Positions 51,393-64,000 of a stretch of 64,000 nucleotides of DNA are shown piece after piece. Each line of letters starts with the position of its first letter. The first letter of the stretch is position 1. The stretch is from Pipra filicauda (Eukaryota > Chordata > Aves > Passeriformes > Pipridae): NCBI RefSeq assembly GCF_003945595.2, contig NW_024105087.1, forward strand, positions 2,547,001 through 2,611,000, written 5' to 3'. The position numbers and the translations under genes are program-made. The notes beneath the pieces were generated by a model, which did not search any database, had not been told where the DNA came from, and was given only the letters and a program-made list of their open reading frames with translations.

Positions 51393-51428
51393 TTGTTGTT
51401 GTTGTTGTTGTTATTATTATTATTATTA
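51393..51428. repeat. (GTT)6(ATT)6 compound trinucleotide repeat
   Basis: About six GTT-type units (51393-51410) pass directly into six ATT-type units (51411-51428), consistent with a point mutation that spread through half of the array. It is likely to be polymorphic. Confidence 0.93.
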
Positions 51429-52494
51429 AGATAATATTCCAGATAAACATCCCTATGTTGTTTAGCTAGAGCTTCTGCATTTATTAAATGATAATGGTAT
51501 TTGTGAAGAGCAAGGAAGAGTACGTTGTAAATTAATTAGCAGATGATGACCTTCCTCCATTTCAACCAGCTGCATAGATTTGCTGTCCACATCTCTCAAA
51601 ACTGTATCTTTGCTGCTGATACAGTTTTCCTGGTGCATCAGGGAATTTGTGGCAAACTGTTCTAATGGTATTTCCCTACACATGGTGGCAGTGTGGAAGA
51701 TCTCACCACACAGAAACAATACTTGCTCTATTTGCTTTTTGTTCGATAAGCCTCAGTATAAAGAAGTGGCCTTCTTTTGTTGTTGTTTTGGGGTTGGCAT
51801 TTTTGTGTTCACGCTCACTGATGAATAAGGTGACTGTTGTCTGCGTGTATTCGTAGCATGCAAATATAACTCTGCTGTCACACTTAATAGAGGTTGTTTA
51901 TGTGTCGTTGTGATGTTTCTAGTTAGCAGTGTTACCTGACCAAGTAAGTTAGGCTTAGAGTGATTTACTTCATAAACATTTTAAGTGTGTGTGTACTTCA
52001 AAGACAAGTCTATGCAGTCCTCCAGTCTCTTTAGAAATAACATGGTACTGAAAATCACACACACTGGGTAGAAGGAAGGATTTCCACACTGCTGTTTTGC
52101 AGATGTGGCAGTGCGTTTGCAACATTTGCAGTGCATTAAGAAAAGTGCTTAACTGAATAAAACTAATAGTAAAAGCTGTCAGAACTTACCAAATATTTTC
52201 CTCTTTTTCTCCACCACTTTTGAGTGTCTCAAAGACCAACCTTGCTGACATTTTTAAATAAAACGAAGGTATTCAGTGGAGAAAATGCTAATTTATACTA
52301 CTTATGCTTTATGTAGGAAAGGGTATCTCTTTCAAAAGGTTACATTTACCAAAGTCCTTACAGCAGCAACCTTTTTTTGTATTGCTGTACAGGGTGAAGG
52401 CAGGGGGAACCCCAGGAGGGAGCTGTGCAGCTGTTGCCAGCTGGGTCTGGGAAGGTGCCACATCAGGCAGCACTAAGACAAGGGATGTGCACTA

Positions 52495-52507
52495 CCCCCC
52501 CCCCCCC
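52495..52507. repeat. Homopolymer C13
   Basis: An uninterrupted run of 13 C. Long C/G runs are prone to sequencing and assembly length errors, so the exact count is uncertain. Confidence 0.9.
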
Positions 52508-55500
52508 ATTAGTCTTTCCACCAATAAAGTCATAGCTGGCCAGAAATAATTGCCTGTAACACAACAGCAAGTGATCCAAAAACTAGATGGAGTTAATAAA
52601 CAGCTGTAACAGTTACAGCGGTGTTTCTATGTTTGGTGTTGTTTATTTGTTTGTTTCTGTTACTAAAAGTCCAGCAATTGATGCATATTTAAAAAAAAAT
52701 AAGCTCTTAAAAGAGAAAATGTCCATGGCAAGATTAAAACACTAAACACTTGTACTGTGATATAAGCATAGCCTTCTGATTTCAGCAGACTCCTCCCTTT
52801 GACAGATGTATTCTAACAAGAGCTATCCAATTAAGAAATCTTGTGGGTTTTCCAGTAGAATTGGTTTATTTTATTTTATTTTCAATAGGGAAATGAATGT
52901 ATTTCTGTGGGGGTTTTTATATAAGGGTGAGAAGACACATGTGCCTTTTCTCAGAAATCTTCTATATGGCTTTGTGAGAGTGCTGTTTGCATCACATTGG
53001 AATACAGAAATAAAATGTCTTAACAGTGGAATTTGGTCTCGGTGCAAATATCTACAGAGTAATCATGTTTGCAGCCTACACTGTATTTCCTGTGGTCTTT
53101 TGTTGTTAAATTATGATCTCTGTCATGTAGTTAAGAAGTACCAATTGCTTTCATATGGTAATATGGAAAAGAATCATAGTTAAATAAAATGCTTCTTTGG
53201 CACTTACTTTTGTAAATACTTGATTGTGTAATTCCTGGGTAAGTTTGAGTTATGTCCTCAGGTATTCTAGTTTTTCTCCTTTTCTGCACTGTTGAACATC
53301 TCGGTAATTTACTGCTCTCACAGCCTCCTTTTCAGCCCAGTAAAGCTGTAGATTCTGCCTCCTTCCACGCACCCCTGTGTTTCAGGCTACTGAATAATTG
53401 ACTGTTGTGCAAATGTTTTTGCCTCTCATGCTCTTAAGAGTCTTGCAGGCAGAAGCTGGGACAGAGGAGCCCCAATTTCACACGAGGAGCCTGCCCTTTT
53501 CTCCCTTACCCTCAGCAGATCTGAGAACTGGGCTCACAATAAGGTTGAGAAGGAACTCGGTGATCTGAACTTTTCTTGCCTTGCTTTCTTAAAAATACAT
53601 TTCTACCTCTCAACTTCTTAGATCTGTGAAGCTTACTTTCTGTAGTAAAGATGGTCTTAAAGACTGAGCATCTTGAAAGTAGGGCATACCTTGCTCCTGG
53701 ACAGAACCCTTTGTGTACGGGAAGGAGCAGTGTAATTAAATCCTGCTCTGAGTCTAGTATTGAGAATTACTGAAATAGCCAGCACCAACTTTGAAAATTA
53801 CTTTGTGTCCTAGAATTTTTAGCTGTAGGAGTTTATCAGCCTATGGGTCTTGCCTACTGGCATCTCTTAAATCATTAGCCCCCAGATCCAGCATCTTTGT
53901 TGCACTGTAGAAAATTATTCTGTAAGCGTTTGATTACTCTCTGCAGAGAGATTGAAAGCTTTTTCCATGAATGAACAGATACAAATGATGTAACAGATAT
54001 TTAATTGTCTAAAAGCTCACAGAAGGTTTAACAAACTACCAAAAATTCAACAGTGAAATAAATAACTGGAAACATTACACTTTGGTGCACCTGTTTTATT
54101 TGAACATAAAGTTACTATTTTGGAGAGTTTATGTCTGTAGTTTGAGTTGCAATATGTAAAAGTGTTTTGTATTAAAAACAAAAAGTACAATCTCACAAAC
54201 TGAGGACATTACACCACAACTTTGACTAAGCAGTGATTCACAGCTATCCTCAAAAAACTATGTTATAAGAAGTTATAAAAAAGTATCCTACAAAAGTTTC
54301 ATTTGGCAAGCAGAAGTAGCTCAGCCACATTAAAATTTGTTTCTAAGTTGTTACTAAAATGTATGTGCAGTGTGTTTGTAGCATATGCTGTAGTTCAACT
54401 GTATTTTTAATAGCCATATAACTGTTTTTCTCTCTACTTCACCATATGAATTCTTATCAGTTTGAAAACTGTTATGCTTGCATTCATCCCAAGAAAGGAA
54501 TTATTTTGGGAAAGTTGAGAAAAATGTGTTTAAGCATTCTGTGGAAAAAAAAGGTTATTTTGAGTCCTTAATGGTTGTAATTGAAAGTTTCAGGAAATAA
54601 AACCAAATCCTCTGTCTGTCCTGGGCTGGGAGGACATGGCAAGAAGCACAGCTATGAATATGGCAGAGCTTTGTTCCAGGTAAGGGAAGTTCTTCATATG
54701 CTGTTGTAGGATGGACCCTCACCACAGCGATCTTGATTTCCAGTTCTGAGAACAGGCCAGGATTGTGAAAAGCATTTTGCTTAGCGTGGACTTCAAATGA
54801 ATTAACTTATCCCACCTTTTTATGGGCTGAGATTTGTGAGGAGAGATTCCCTCACCACAAGGATTTCTTGTTTTATGTGCTGTCATGCAAAGATATAGGA
54901 AAAACCTTCAAGAATCCAAGGAAAATCTAGTTTAGTCCAGTGGTCGTGAATAATTAAATCGGTAGCTTCTGAACCACCATTGGGTCTTTTTTTTTTTTCT
55001 TGTTTTCAGAATTTTTTGGACGTTTTTTAAGGCCCCTCTTATAAGACTCTCTGCAGTCAGGAAAAGTGACTTAAATTTCCATGGGAATGTCACTCCTCAA
55101 GGTTCCTCTGAAAGCTGATGTCTTTCACAGCACCTCAGGGTACCACTGCCCCCCATCATGTGGTTTGACCATGTTGCTAATTAAGCTTATGCAGAAAAGC
55201 CCATGATAAATACACAGGTGCAAGGACTTCTTGTGACATCTGATGGCTTTAGCTCGGGTCTGCTGTCAGCCTGTTTCTCTTTCATGCTTTCAATGTACTT
55301 GGGGGGGAAGAAGTGTGGCTAACTGAAAGTAGACTGCATAGGGGAAACACTATAATGCAGGACTTATTGCTTTCTAAATAAGGCATTTCTGTATCTCTTG
55401 AGAGAAATTAGGAAAAGGACCATAAAGTTTCTGTTGGCCAGCAGAAGAGAACCATCTGCTGGAGTTAGGAACAGTTGACTGCATTTAATGTCCAGTGGTT

Positions 55501-55770
55501 GATGGTCCCTGCTCTAACTAGGAGGAATTATTTTATTCAATGCACGTGATTGAAAGTGTAGAATAACACACCAGAATTAAGAAAAGGAAAAAAGAAAAGT
55601 GGATAAAAGCTGTTTAAAAACAAAGATATGGTTCCACAAGGACGGTATTTTTCTATTTCGGGGTTTTTTATTGTAAATTTCTCAAATCGTTAAAAGACAC
55701 TTGCGCATGGTATGTGATGATGTTGGTGAATCATTAACTTCATCTTCAGGGAAAATACGGCATTTTGGCA

Positions 55771-55799
55771 CTTCCTTTTCCTTTTCCTTTCTTTCTTTG
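55771..55799. repeat. (CCTTT)n/(CTTT)n pyrimidine tract
   Basis: Nearly 30 bases of C/T with CCTTTT units followed by CTTT units. A simple repeat. Confidence 0.85.
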
Positions 55800-58700
55800 T
55801 GGTTTTCCATTTCTATTCTGCAAACAGTTAGGATGAACTAAAGCTTTCTCTGTTTTCCACTAGGTCTCATTTGCTACAGCTTTCTGCCTTTAAATTACTT
55901 CTGAACCACAGAATCTGGCAGGGCTCATTGGAAGGCATTTGAGGACAACTACTTGATCTGGAGTACAGCCATGTACGGTACTTGAAGGCATAGAACAAAG
56001 CAGTATAAATTGAGATTATTTTACTCAATGTTTATGGCTCTTCCAGGACAGCCAGCAGAATTATAGAAAAAAAATCTTAATTAGGGCATAGCATGTAAAT
56101 ACTCCCTTTTTATTGCATCAAGGAATGCTTTTACCTTCTCTGTCTTAAAACAAAGGCCTGTTTAATAGCTTTTCCTTAGTCGTGTCCCTAATCTAACATT
56201 TCTCGTTTAATTGTCGGAGATCAACAACATGTAAAGAATTGCTAACATCAGGGGCATTGAATAAATGATTTAAGGAGGACTGGCTGGGATAGTAGATGGA
56301 TCACACTTCCACAGCTTTGCAGCCCAGTTTAAGCTCCATACTGAGGGGGAAAAAAAAGTAAATGCAAATTTTAGTAATACCTAATAGCAGCCTGTTTAAA
56401 TGTTTTGGACCAGTTCTCTCCTGAAACACATCCACACAACCTCAGGAGATCCTGTGAACTCTTGCTGTGCATTGCAGGTACACTTATGCAGAAAGTGGAT
56501 ACCTCCAGTCATCTTGAATGAATGAGAAAAGTAACTTAGTAGAAGTAATGATGATTGACAAAGTCTAGCAATACCATATTTAGCATCAGAATAGAGAAGG
56601 TTTTACACTGTATTAAAAAGGAATGCTGTCCTTGGAGAAAGCGAGGCAGTGGGAAGGGAGAAGTGATGCACTCAAAATTGCAGGGAGAGTTGGACTTGAG
56701 GAGGTGTGACTTGTGTGCCCAGCTCCTACCTGTTCCTTTAGACCATGTCATCCTCCCCTGGCAGTGGACCAGTCAGTCAGTCCTGGAGGCACCACGTTCG
56801 ATGTAATTCTGACTGGGTGGCTGAGAGAGGAAGAAAGAGCTCAGTAGGTGGTAAAGCAAAATTAAAGGTAAGATTCCCCTAGCTTGTTTAGCTATTGTGC
56901 AACAGAGAAATTTAAGCCATGCAAGGTGTTAGGTCATATTTTTCACCTCTTGCCCGTTATGGTTTATGTTCTTACTGCAACAAACTCTGTGTGTATTCAA
57001 GAACTTTAAATATATAGAAGCATGTTTCCAAAACTTGGCTAGTTACTTGAGTGCAAATAAGAGGGATCAAGGTTTTTTATACAGTTTTCCAGAGGCAAAA
57101 GAAAGTACCCATGCAAATAATGTAGATCAGGTTATTCCTAGGTGGATTTTAATCTGCTCGTGTGTTACAGGTTAAAAATCATGAGTACAATTGGAGATTA
57201 GCTTGAACTCTTGGGGGATTTTGATAAATAGACAGTACTGCATTTTCTATGTGTAAGTGTTATTTCTTGTTATAAAAGGAACAAGTACATACTTAGGAGA
57301 AATTCTTTCATTTTAGCATTGAACATCTTTGGGTTTAGTATTAAGATGTATCTGTTGCTGGAAACAATACCTTCGTATTTAAAGCACGCTTTTTAGGTCT
57401 TAACTAACAATGTGCTTATTTAGTGTTTTAAATTCATTATACTCATTCAGTAATTTTGTGGCTTCCCTGCCATTGATAATAATGCAGTAATAAAAATGAT
57501 ATACGATGCTTGAAAGGTTAATGCTATCAGCTTGATTAAAATACAGCAATTGTGCCTTAGAGATGGATGCTGGTTCTTTATTTTCTGTGAAGTTTACAGT
57601 CCTCCAGCTGAGGAGATGCTGGCTTGTGAAGTGTGCCATCGGTACCTGAGTGTTCCACCCTTCTAGTCTCTATAGTTTTGTATGTTTGCCCCAAATTGTA
57701 TCAAATGGCTTTTGAAGGCTCTGAATGCTTTCCCTTGTTGTGGCTTTAGTACACACAAAGCAGTACCCAGTGTGAAGCACCGAAGGTACTCCTGGGGTCA
57801 TGTCCCAGGTTGTGAGAGTGAGTATTTGGAGGAATGTTGCCTGTGAAATCATGAAGACACTTTGCATATGTACCTGTAGCACTGTTTTCACTTGAGAAAG
57901 GCCAGTAATGAATGTTTTTGTTCTGTTTTCTTTACACTGTGAGTTCTGGCCAAAGGCAAATGCTGCTAATGAAAAAAGTAGGAAGACATATTGCTGATTT
58001 TAATTCACAGCCATGCTTTTCTACTTTAATAATGGCATGTCCTACTGTTCTGTTTCTTTTATGCATCTTGTTAATGAATAGAATATTTCATGGTGAAGCA
58101 GAGTTTAGTTATCTTGTAACTAATTGGGAAAAAATTACTGTTGTGTCAGTGTTATTTGTGATATAGCGAGGGTTCACGGAGAAGGGAATCTGTTTTTGCT
58201 TTAGTGAAATCTAGAATGCTATTTTTCTTACTCTCCAAGCACAGGTTGAAATCTTGTGTGTCTTACTTCATTGGGCCAAATGTGGAATTTATTTAGATCT
58301 GAATTAGATACATAGTAACACATTCACATTCGGCAGTATGAAATTTCCCAGACTACTTTAAGTGATGCCAATTAAGTTCACAGCTACATGAGTCACCTAG
58401 AATAAAAAAGAGAGGAAAGTGACCAAAAAAGCACATAACCATCTTTGCATGCCAGAGATTTAGGAGGTATGTCTGAATGTAAGAAATATGTGTGAGTTTT
58501 ATTAATTTTATACTCTAAAGTGCCAGTTAAATAAATGCTGGTGAAAAGCATATTGATTTTGAAAGGTAAATAGCAAATCCAGATATATTCTACCAGTATT
58601 AGAGAGAGGACACTTAACATGCATCAGACTTCATTTTATGAAACAGAAGGCAAGACAGCTAAATGCAAAATTTTCTGGAGTTGTTCCTTCTTTTGAATGT

Positions 58701-61700
58701 GCTGTCCAATGAGCTGTATGTAAAGAGAATTCATAATAAGCATAGAATTCGCCAGGTAAGGTTTGCCTCTTAGCATAGGCACTTTGGAAAAAGGCTGTAA
58801 ATGTTACATGATAAGCAAGTTTAGCATAAAGAAGAAAGGTTTTACAAAAATACCTCTTTCTTTCTGCCCTGGTTGAAAATTCATCCTCTGTGCCACTGGG
58901 ATTGACTATGAGCTTTTCTTTGTTCGACTTTGTGTCCAACTGCCCCCTTCTGCTCAGCATGGCATCTCAGTACTTTACAGAAAGTAATTCTGCTTGGGAA
59001 AAATAAAAAAAAAAAGGTGCGAAGGTGATTTCTACAAATCCTTTGTATTTTCTGTAAAAGCAGAGAGCTGTTTAAGTACCAAGGAGAAACTTGGCAATGT
59101 TCAGTGCATTCCTGATTTCAGTTGAGCTGCAAAAGAATGAGAGGGAGAAGGGAGCAATATAGTGGCATTATTAAAGATATTGCTGTCTTGTCTTGATAGT
59201 GTGATACAGTGTCAGTGTATGACTCAGTGTTAAGGGAATGTGATTGGAATTACTGTATTTGATGTAGTATACTTCTCTGCAAGATGCAGGCATACATTTA
59301 TGTATACTGGCAAAATATAGACATGGGTAGAATGTAACTATAAAGCTACAAAGAAATGTGCACATTGGCTACTTGGAAAGCAAAAAGGGAATGAAACACT
59401 TTATGAATGGAATAAAATAAAACAGAAATGAAATGCAAAAGCAGGAAAGGCCCAAGTATTTTTGTTGTCTGCTGTGACCTTGTTGGGGGCAGGATAAAAG
59501 CCACGTGGGATGTAGTGGATGACTCTAAGTGAATGTGTATGTGTGCACGTAAAGGTGAGAACCAAGAAGAGGAATCAGGCTGGAGAAAGGGAATTCCAGA
59601 CGGATGAGGCAGCATATGCTGAAGGGCAACCCCAGCTGCATGGTCATAAGGATGGGACAGGGAGGAATGCATGAGTGGGCAGTAATGGGATGATGGACAC
59701 AAGATTGGAGAGGACGGATGGAGGGGGGCCAAAAAGAGGTTTTGAAAAAAACCAGGATGCTAAATATAAATAGGATTCGTACATTAACTGTGTCACAGTG
59801 ATATAATTATGGCTGTTATATTGTTTTGGTCTGGAAGGACGCAACTTCAGTCCTTAAGGTTTCAGGTTACAGGGACTGAGCGACAAAGTTGAGAGAAAGA
59901 AAAAGTATGAATGGAGACAGGAAATTACAAGACCACGAGTGGTGATGTAGATGGAGCAGGTTGCTAATGAATTAAGTAAATAAATCCAGTTCTATTTAGT
60001 TACTTAGTTTTAAATTTAGAGTAATTTGGAAAAATTCCAAAATAAATTTTCGAGCTTTTTCTAAAGATAAAACTGAAGAGATTGTTTTTTGTTGGTAGTT
60101 TTTTTTTAGATTTTCATATTCACTGATGTGTTTTCAACATATCTGCTAACTTAAATGTGTTATCTCAAAGTCCGTTAATTCATTTAAAAAACTGTCATTC
60201 AGATTCTGTGATGTGAATGTGTTTTAAATCCCTAGATGGGTTTATTAGGATAAATTGCATTTCAAATCTTGGACAATCATTGTCTCGTATTTATTGACTG
60301 GAGGAAAAAAAAAAGTGTTGAAATACCTGATTACTTCTGGTTGAAAAATGTACCAATCTAATTTTCAGGTGGTAAAAATGTACTCATAATTGAATTTAAA
60401 ACTAGTCAAGGCACTTACCAGATACTGACTTTTCATGTACACAGAAAATTGTGCAAATAATGAAATCAGTTATCTCTAATATTTTGTAATTGTAGCCTGT
60501 GTTCTCCTTCAAATGACAGTTGGTTTGTTTTTTTTCTGAACCAAGTTCACAGGTGTCTTACACTCCTCTGCTTGCTCTATACAGCTGGGAGGATTTTTTT
60601 TTTTTTAAACTTTTCCTTTTAAGGTTGGTACTGCAGGCAATTTTCTAAATCCTCAGCAGCTGCAAGGCTGCTTTGTGTGGAGTGAAGTGCCCTCTCTCGG
60701 GGTGGGCTGGCTCTGCTGGATGACCCGCTCCAGTTGGGAGGCAGGAGGTTGCGAGGGGGTCAGGGAGATCAGTTACGGCAGCTGTGGGATGCAGGCAGAC
60801 TGTCGATGGTGGGGGGGAAGTCTGCAGCCTCCTCCCCGCAGAGGCTGCTGGATCGGGAGCAGTGCTGGTGGTTATCCTGAGCTGCGATGGACAGGTTAGT
60901 AATCTCTCCATGGGAAGACTTGGAAAGGGTTTTTGGCAGTGTACTGGATCTCTCTGGGCTGCGGCAGGGGTCCGCAGAGCACTAACTTGACAAAGCAGCA
61001 CAGGAGACATGGTTAAGGATAGTCTTGTTCAGGCAACCACCTGCTAAAACTAATACTTTAGATTTTGAGGGCTGGGGAGTTACCACTTTTTTTTTAAAGG
61101 ACACTGCAGACATGTTTGCACCTCTTGTGGGTGGTCAATGTGTGCAGCCTTTGAGCTTCCAACCTCGGTCTGTTTCCACTGCTCCTCCCCTCAGTTACTC
61201 TGTCCAGTAGAAAGTCAGGAGGATGGTGGGATTTTCATTAGCTGGCGATACATTTGGTAGCTGCAGTGCCATGTCTCTGTATGGGAGAGCAGCTCTCGAG
61301 CTGGGGGAGCAGCCTGGGAGCAATGCCTTCCCTGAGGTGGCTGGGCTGCCATGGGAGTTCCCATCCCTGTAGAGTAGCAGGTCCTGTTGGGGCAGAATGA
61401 AACTCCAGCACTACATTGCCAGATTCTTTCATCAGTTAAAGAGTGGATGTGTTGATATATTGATTGACTCAGCAAATGCTGCTGGGAAAATAAAGGTGAT
61501 AAGAAATTACCCCTGGGACTGCAGTGCTGGATCATGGTATGAGGATTGCTCTTGGCCCTGCTCTGCAGCCATGCTGAGCTGTGTTGTAATTCTTTACTCT
61601 CTCTTATATGAACATCATATTTAGGTTGGAAGCTTAAGACAGAAAATGTGTGGGATTTTTTTTTTCTGTACACTCCTAGACAGAAATCCAAAATCAGATG

Positions 61701-64000
61701 TGATGTAATACAGCACTGGGTTCACTATGGGCCATGGGCTCTACTGTATTCCAAATAGTAGTTGAAAGTCAGTGTGTTCTAGTAGCCTGACAGAAGACTT
61801 TATTACTCTGTACTAGCCTTTCCACTGACAAAATTCTAGTTTTGGTTTTCTGTTAACCTTCTGAAAACTTGAGAGATAAGCACACTCAATTTGCCTGCTC
61901 TTCCTGTGATAAAGATATTTTGTCCATTAAAAACTTTGCCAAACTACTTCAAGTGGTTACATCACAGAAGTTACATCTTGCGTTTGAGGGGGGAGGTTGT
62001 TAAATTTTACCTTGTTATTTATCCCATTCTGTTTTAATGCCACTGCAACTTTACGTCTCGGTCGGAATGGAGAGCAATAGTGTGAGGGACCATGGCCTGA
62101 CTATGAGGAGGTTGTTGTTAATGACCTTACAGAAAAAGCAGGTTGGGTTTTTTGCGGCTTTGTTCTTGGTTAATTCCAGGTTACCTGCGGCCTTTGTGAG
62201 CTGCTGTGCTGTTGTTGCTGTCTGATCTCTCCTTTTATTTCTGCTGCCTTAAGGTATATGTTTATTTAAGCAGCAAAAGGGTGGGAGTTTTTTATGGCAC
62301 ATGGGTGTGTCCCTGTGCCAGCTCAGTTTAGCTGCTGTAAATAACATAAATAGCAAATATGCAGGGACATGGGAGTATTAGGCTGGTACTAAGGACATGG
62401 GTGCCCCGGGATGTTGGTACGTGTCCTGGCTGCCAGCCCTGGCCACTGCTGGCAATCCTGCAGAGTCATGCCTGCTCTCACTTCACTGTGTAGTGTTGGT
62501 GCAAGTGTTGGTCTGGCACTCCTTTAAAACCATAATAAAGTTATACCACTCCTTCCCTTAGTGTAGATGTGAACCTCTCTGGTTCTGCCTCTCCTGTTTT
62601 CTTCTCATCCCTTTGCACTTGTGTGCAGTCACCAACAAGCTGCTGCCCTTTTTTCTCACACCTGTGATGATGCTCCTTCGGCATTTGATTAAATTTAGTC
62701 AATATGCCGATGGGTGCATTGATTAAATACTCCCATTGGTGCCAAAATAGTTATCTCTGCTCATCAACTGGGCCTTGCTTGCTCTTTCTGAAAGAAAAGT
62801 GTACTCATGGTTTTCAGCTTGTTATGGTGCATGCCTTGCTGCTAAGAGCTGGTGCCACGGCTGAATCTACTGTAGCGATCTGGTGCTACAGCAGGAGGAG
62901 TCTGCAGTGGTTTTGCTTAGAGTAGGTTACTACAAAGTGAGCTGCTTGAGGAGGGCAGGCAGCCTCAGGACAGTATCTCCAGTGACTGATTCTTTTTCAA
63001 GTCAGTTTTTACTGAGGCCACTGTTGTGTTGCTGGCTTGCAAAACAACCTTTACTTCTCTTTCCTTCTTTCGGTGATGCCAGTCTGGAGATGCTGTTTGA
63101 TTGCATCCTGTGTTTCTTGAATCATGTGCTTTTTGTGTGTGTCCTCCTGCAAAGAAGATGTGGATCAAAAAACACATGGATATGCATCTCAGTACATTGC
63201 TCAATCTGCTTGTATCATCTATGTTTAACTTCTCTTTTACACTATCACTTCTATCCCCGAGGCAGCCTTAATTTTTATCTGTTAATTATTTTTCTGCACC
63301 CTAACATGTTGAAAGAAGAGAGACTGAAAACCCAGAAAAAGGTGCTAAAGTGGAGATGAATGAGAATATCTACTCTGCATGTCCAGAACTTAAAATGGAA
63401 GCAAATAGAAACAAGTTCTTCGGGATGTTATCTACCTCTCTTTGTATTTCTAACTCAGTGCTGAGGCATCTGATGGCATACTTTGAAAAGTGAGAATATG
63501 TAAGTGTCTGTAAATCACTGTGGCTTGACATATGAGACTACTCATGTCTTTTGATTTGTAAATATGATTTATATTATGTTGCAGAGGATTTGAAAAGTCC
63601 TCCCTAAGCCAAAAAATGAACAAACCGTTGGCATCTGCAGTTTTTTGGCTCACCACTGCACTTAATAACACTCACAGTTTGGAATACTACGTGTTAATGG
63701 TTTCACGTGTGTGAAATGCCAGTAAACTTGCTCTTCTGCTCGTGGAAAAGACCTCAGTGTTGGGAGGCTAATTGATGGGCCTTTTTAGTTAAAGAGTGGT
63801 GCTGTTTCTCACAGGTGTAAATTCACGATGTGTTTGTTTCCCTACAACTTGTGATCCGTCCAGTAAATTGCAGCTGACTTGTAACAGACAGCAGAGCGGG
63901 TGAGTCAGCCCATGAAGGCGCTCTCTGCAAGCCCTTCTTGGGAAGGCTGATGTGCCAGCACGGCTGCTGCCGATTCTTGCTACAGACAGTCTTGAGCTGG

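Larger units (their letters stand above)
1328..64000 (+). other. NR3C2: NR3C2 intron 2 (partial, at least 62.7 kb)
   Basis: No further NR3C2 exon is recognised. The next exon should encode the first zinc finger (the CxxC...CxxC block containing CGSCKVFF), and no such sequence was seen by eye on the + strand. The human gene also has a very large intron here. The sequence is AT-rich, full of stop codons and poor in repeats, as expected of an avian intron. Its acceptor lies beyond the window. Confidence 0.88.
51429..64000. other. Intronic DNA without supported genes to the window end
   Basis: Mostly unique AT-rich sequence. It includes a C13 run (52495-52507), a CCTTT-type pyrimidine tract (55771-55799), short A runs near 58999-59014 and T runs near 60594-60606. 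A GC-richer patch at about 60650-61400 is open on both strands (121 and 158 codons on the minus strand) with unrecognised, proline/serine-rich translations. The next NR3C2 exon was not found by the end of the window. Confidence 0.7.

Noticed and set aside
60645..61691. Open frames of 121 and 158 codons on the minus strand
   Set aside because: The GC-rich patch is open on both strands, the translation is unrecognised, and there is no supporting start or splice context.
1328..64000. NR3C2 exon 3 (first zinc finger) inside the window
   Set aside because: Looked for by eye as the cysteine-rich zinc-finger block and its likely codons; not found. A translated search would settle it.
1383..64000. 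tRNA, snoRNA, microRNA or endogenous retrovirus sequences
   Set aside because: No convincing tRNA A/B boxes, paired C/D boxes, clean long hairpin, LTR pair or retroviral gene was seen by eye. A covariance-model and repeat-library search would be decisive.

Overview
This is a vertebrate, almost certainly avian, genomic window. It starts inside the large N-terminal coding exon of the mineralocorticoid receptor gene NR3C2 and then runs through more than 62 kb of the following intron. The avian call rests on three things: the receptor sequence is clearly amniote but differs from human at many positions, the recognisable interspersed repeats are CR1-type LINE copies, and repeat density is very low. 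The species cannot be named from the sequence alone.

Layout. Positions 1-1327 are coding sequence of NR3C2 exon 2 on the + strand, with both the exon start and the protein start upstream of the window. The exon ends at a strong splice donor (AG|GTGAGC). From 1328 to 64000 everything is best read as intron 2. I searched for the next exon, which encodes the first zinc finger of the DNA-binding domain, and did not find it, so the intron continues past the window end.

The intron holds two 5'-truncated CR1 3' ends (about 10108-10418 and 37706-37920) and one older, longer CR1/L3-like LINE fragment (about 40835-42370). All three are antisense to the gene. It also holds a GATA microsatellite, several homopolymer and simple-repeat tracts, one G-quadruplex-type motif, and three local CpG clusters with promoter- or enhancer-like motifs (9690-9963, 40248-40624, 48410-48490). 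The rest is unique, mostly AT-rich intronic DNA. Its open reading frames look like chance, apart from one weakly coding-like antisense stretch at 2102-2722.

There are no operons, CRISPR arrays, prophages or bacterial features, and no second gene that I can support. The only protein-level function here is the transactivation region of a steroid receptor. The interest in the intron is regulatory and repeat-based, and I found no convincing undescribed system.
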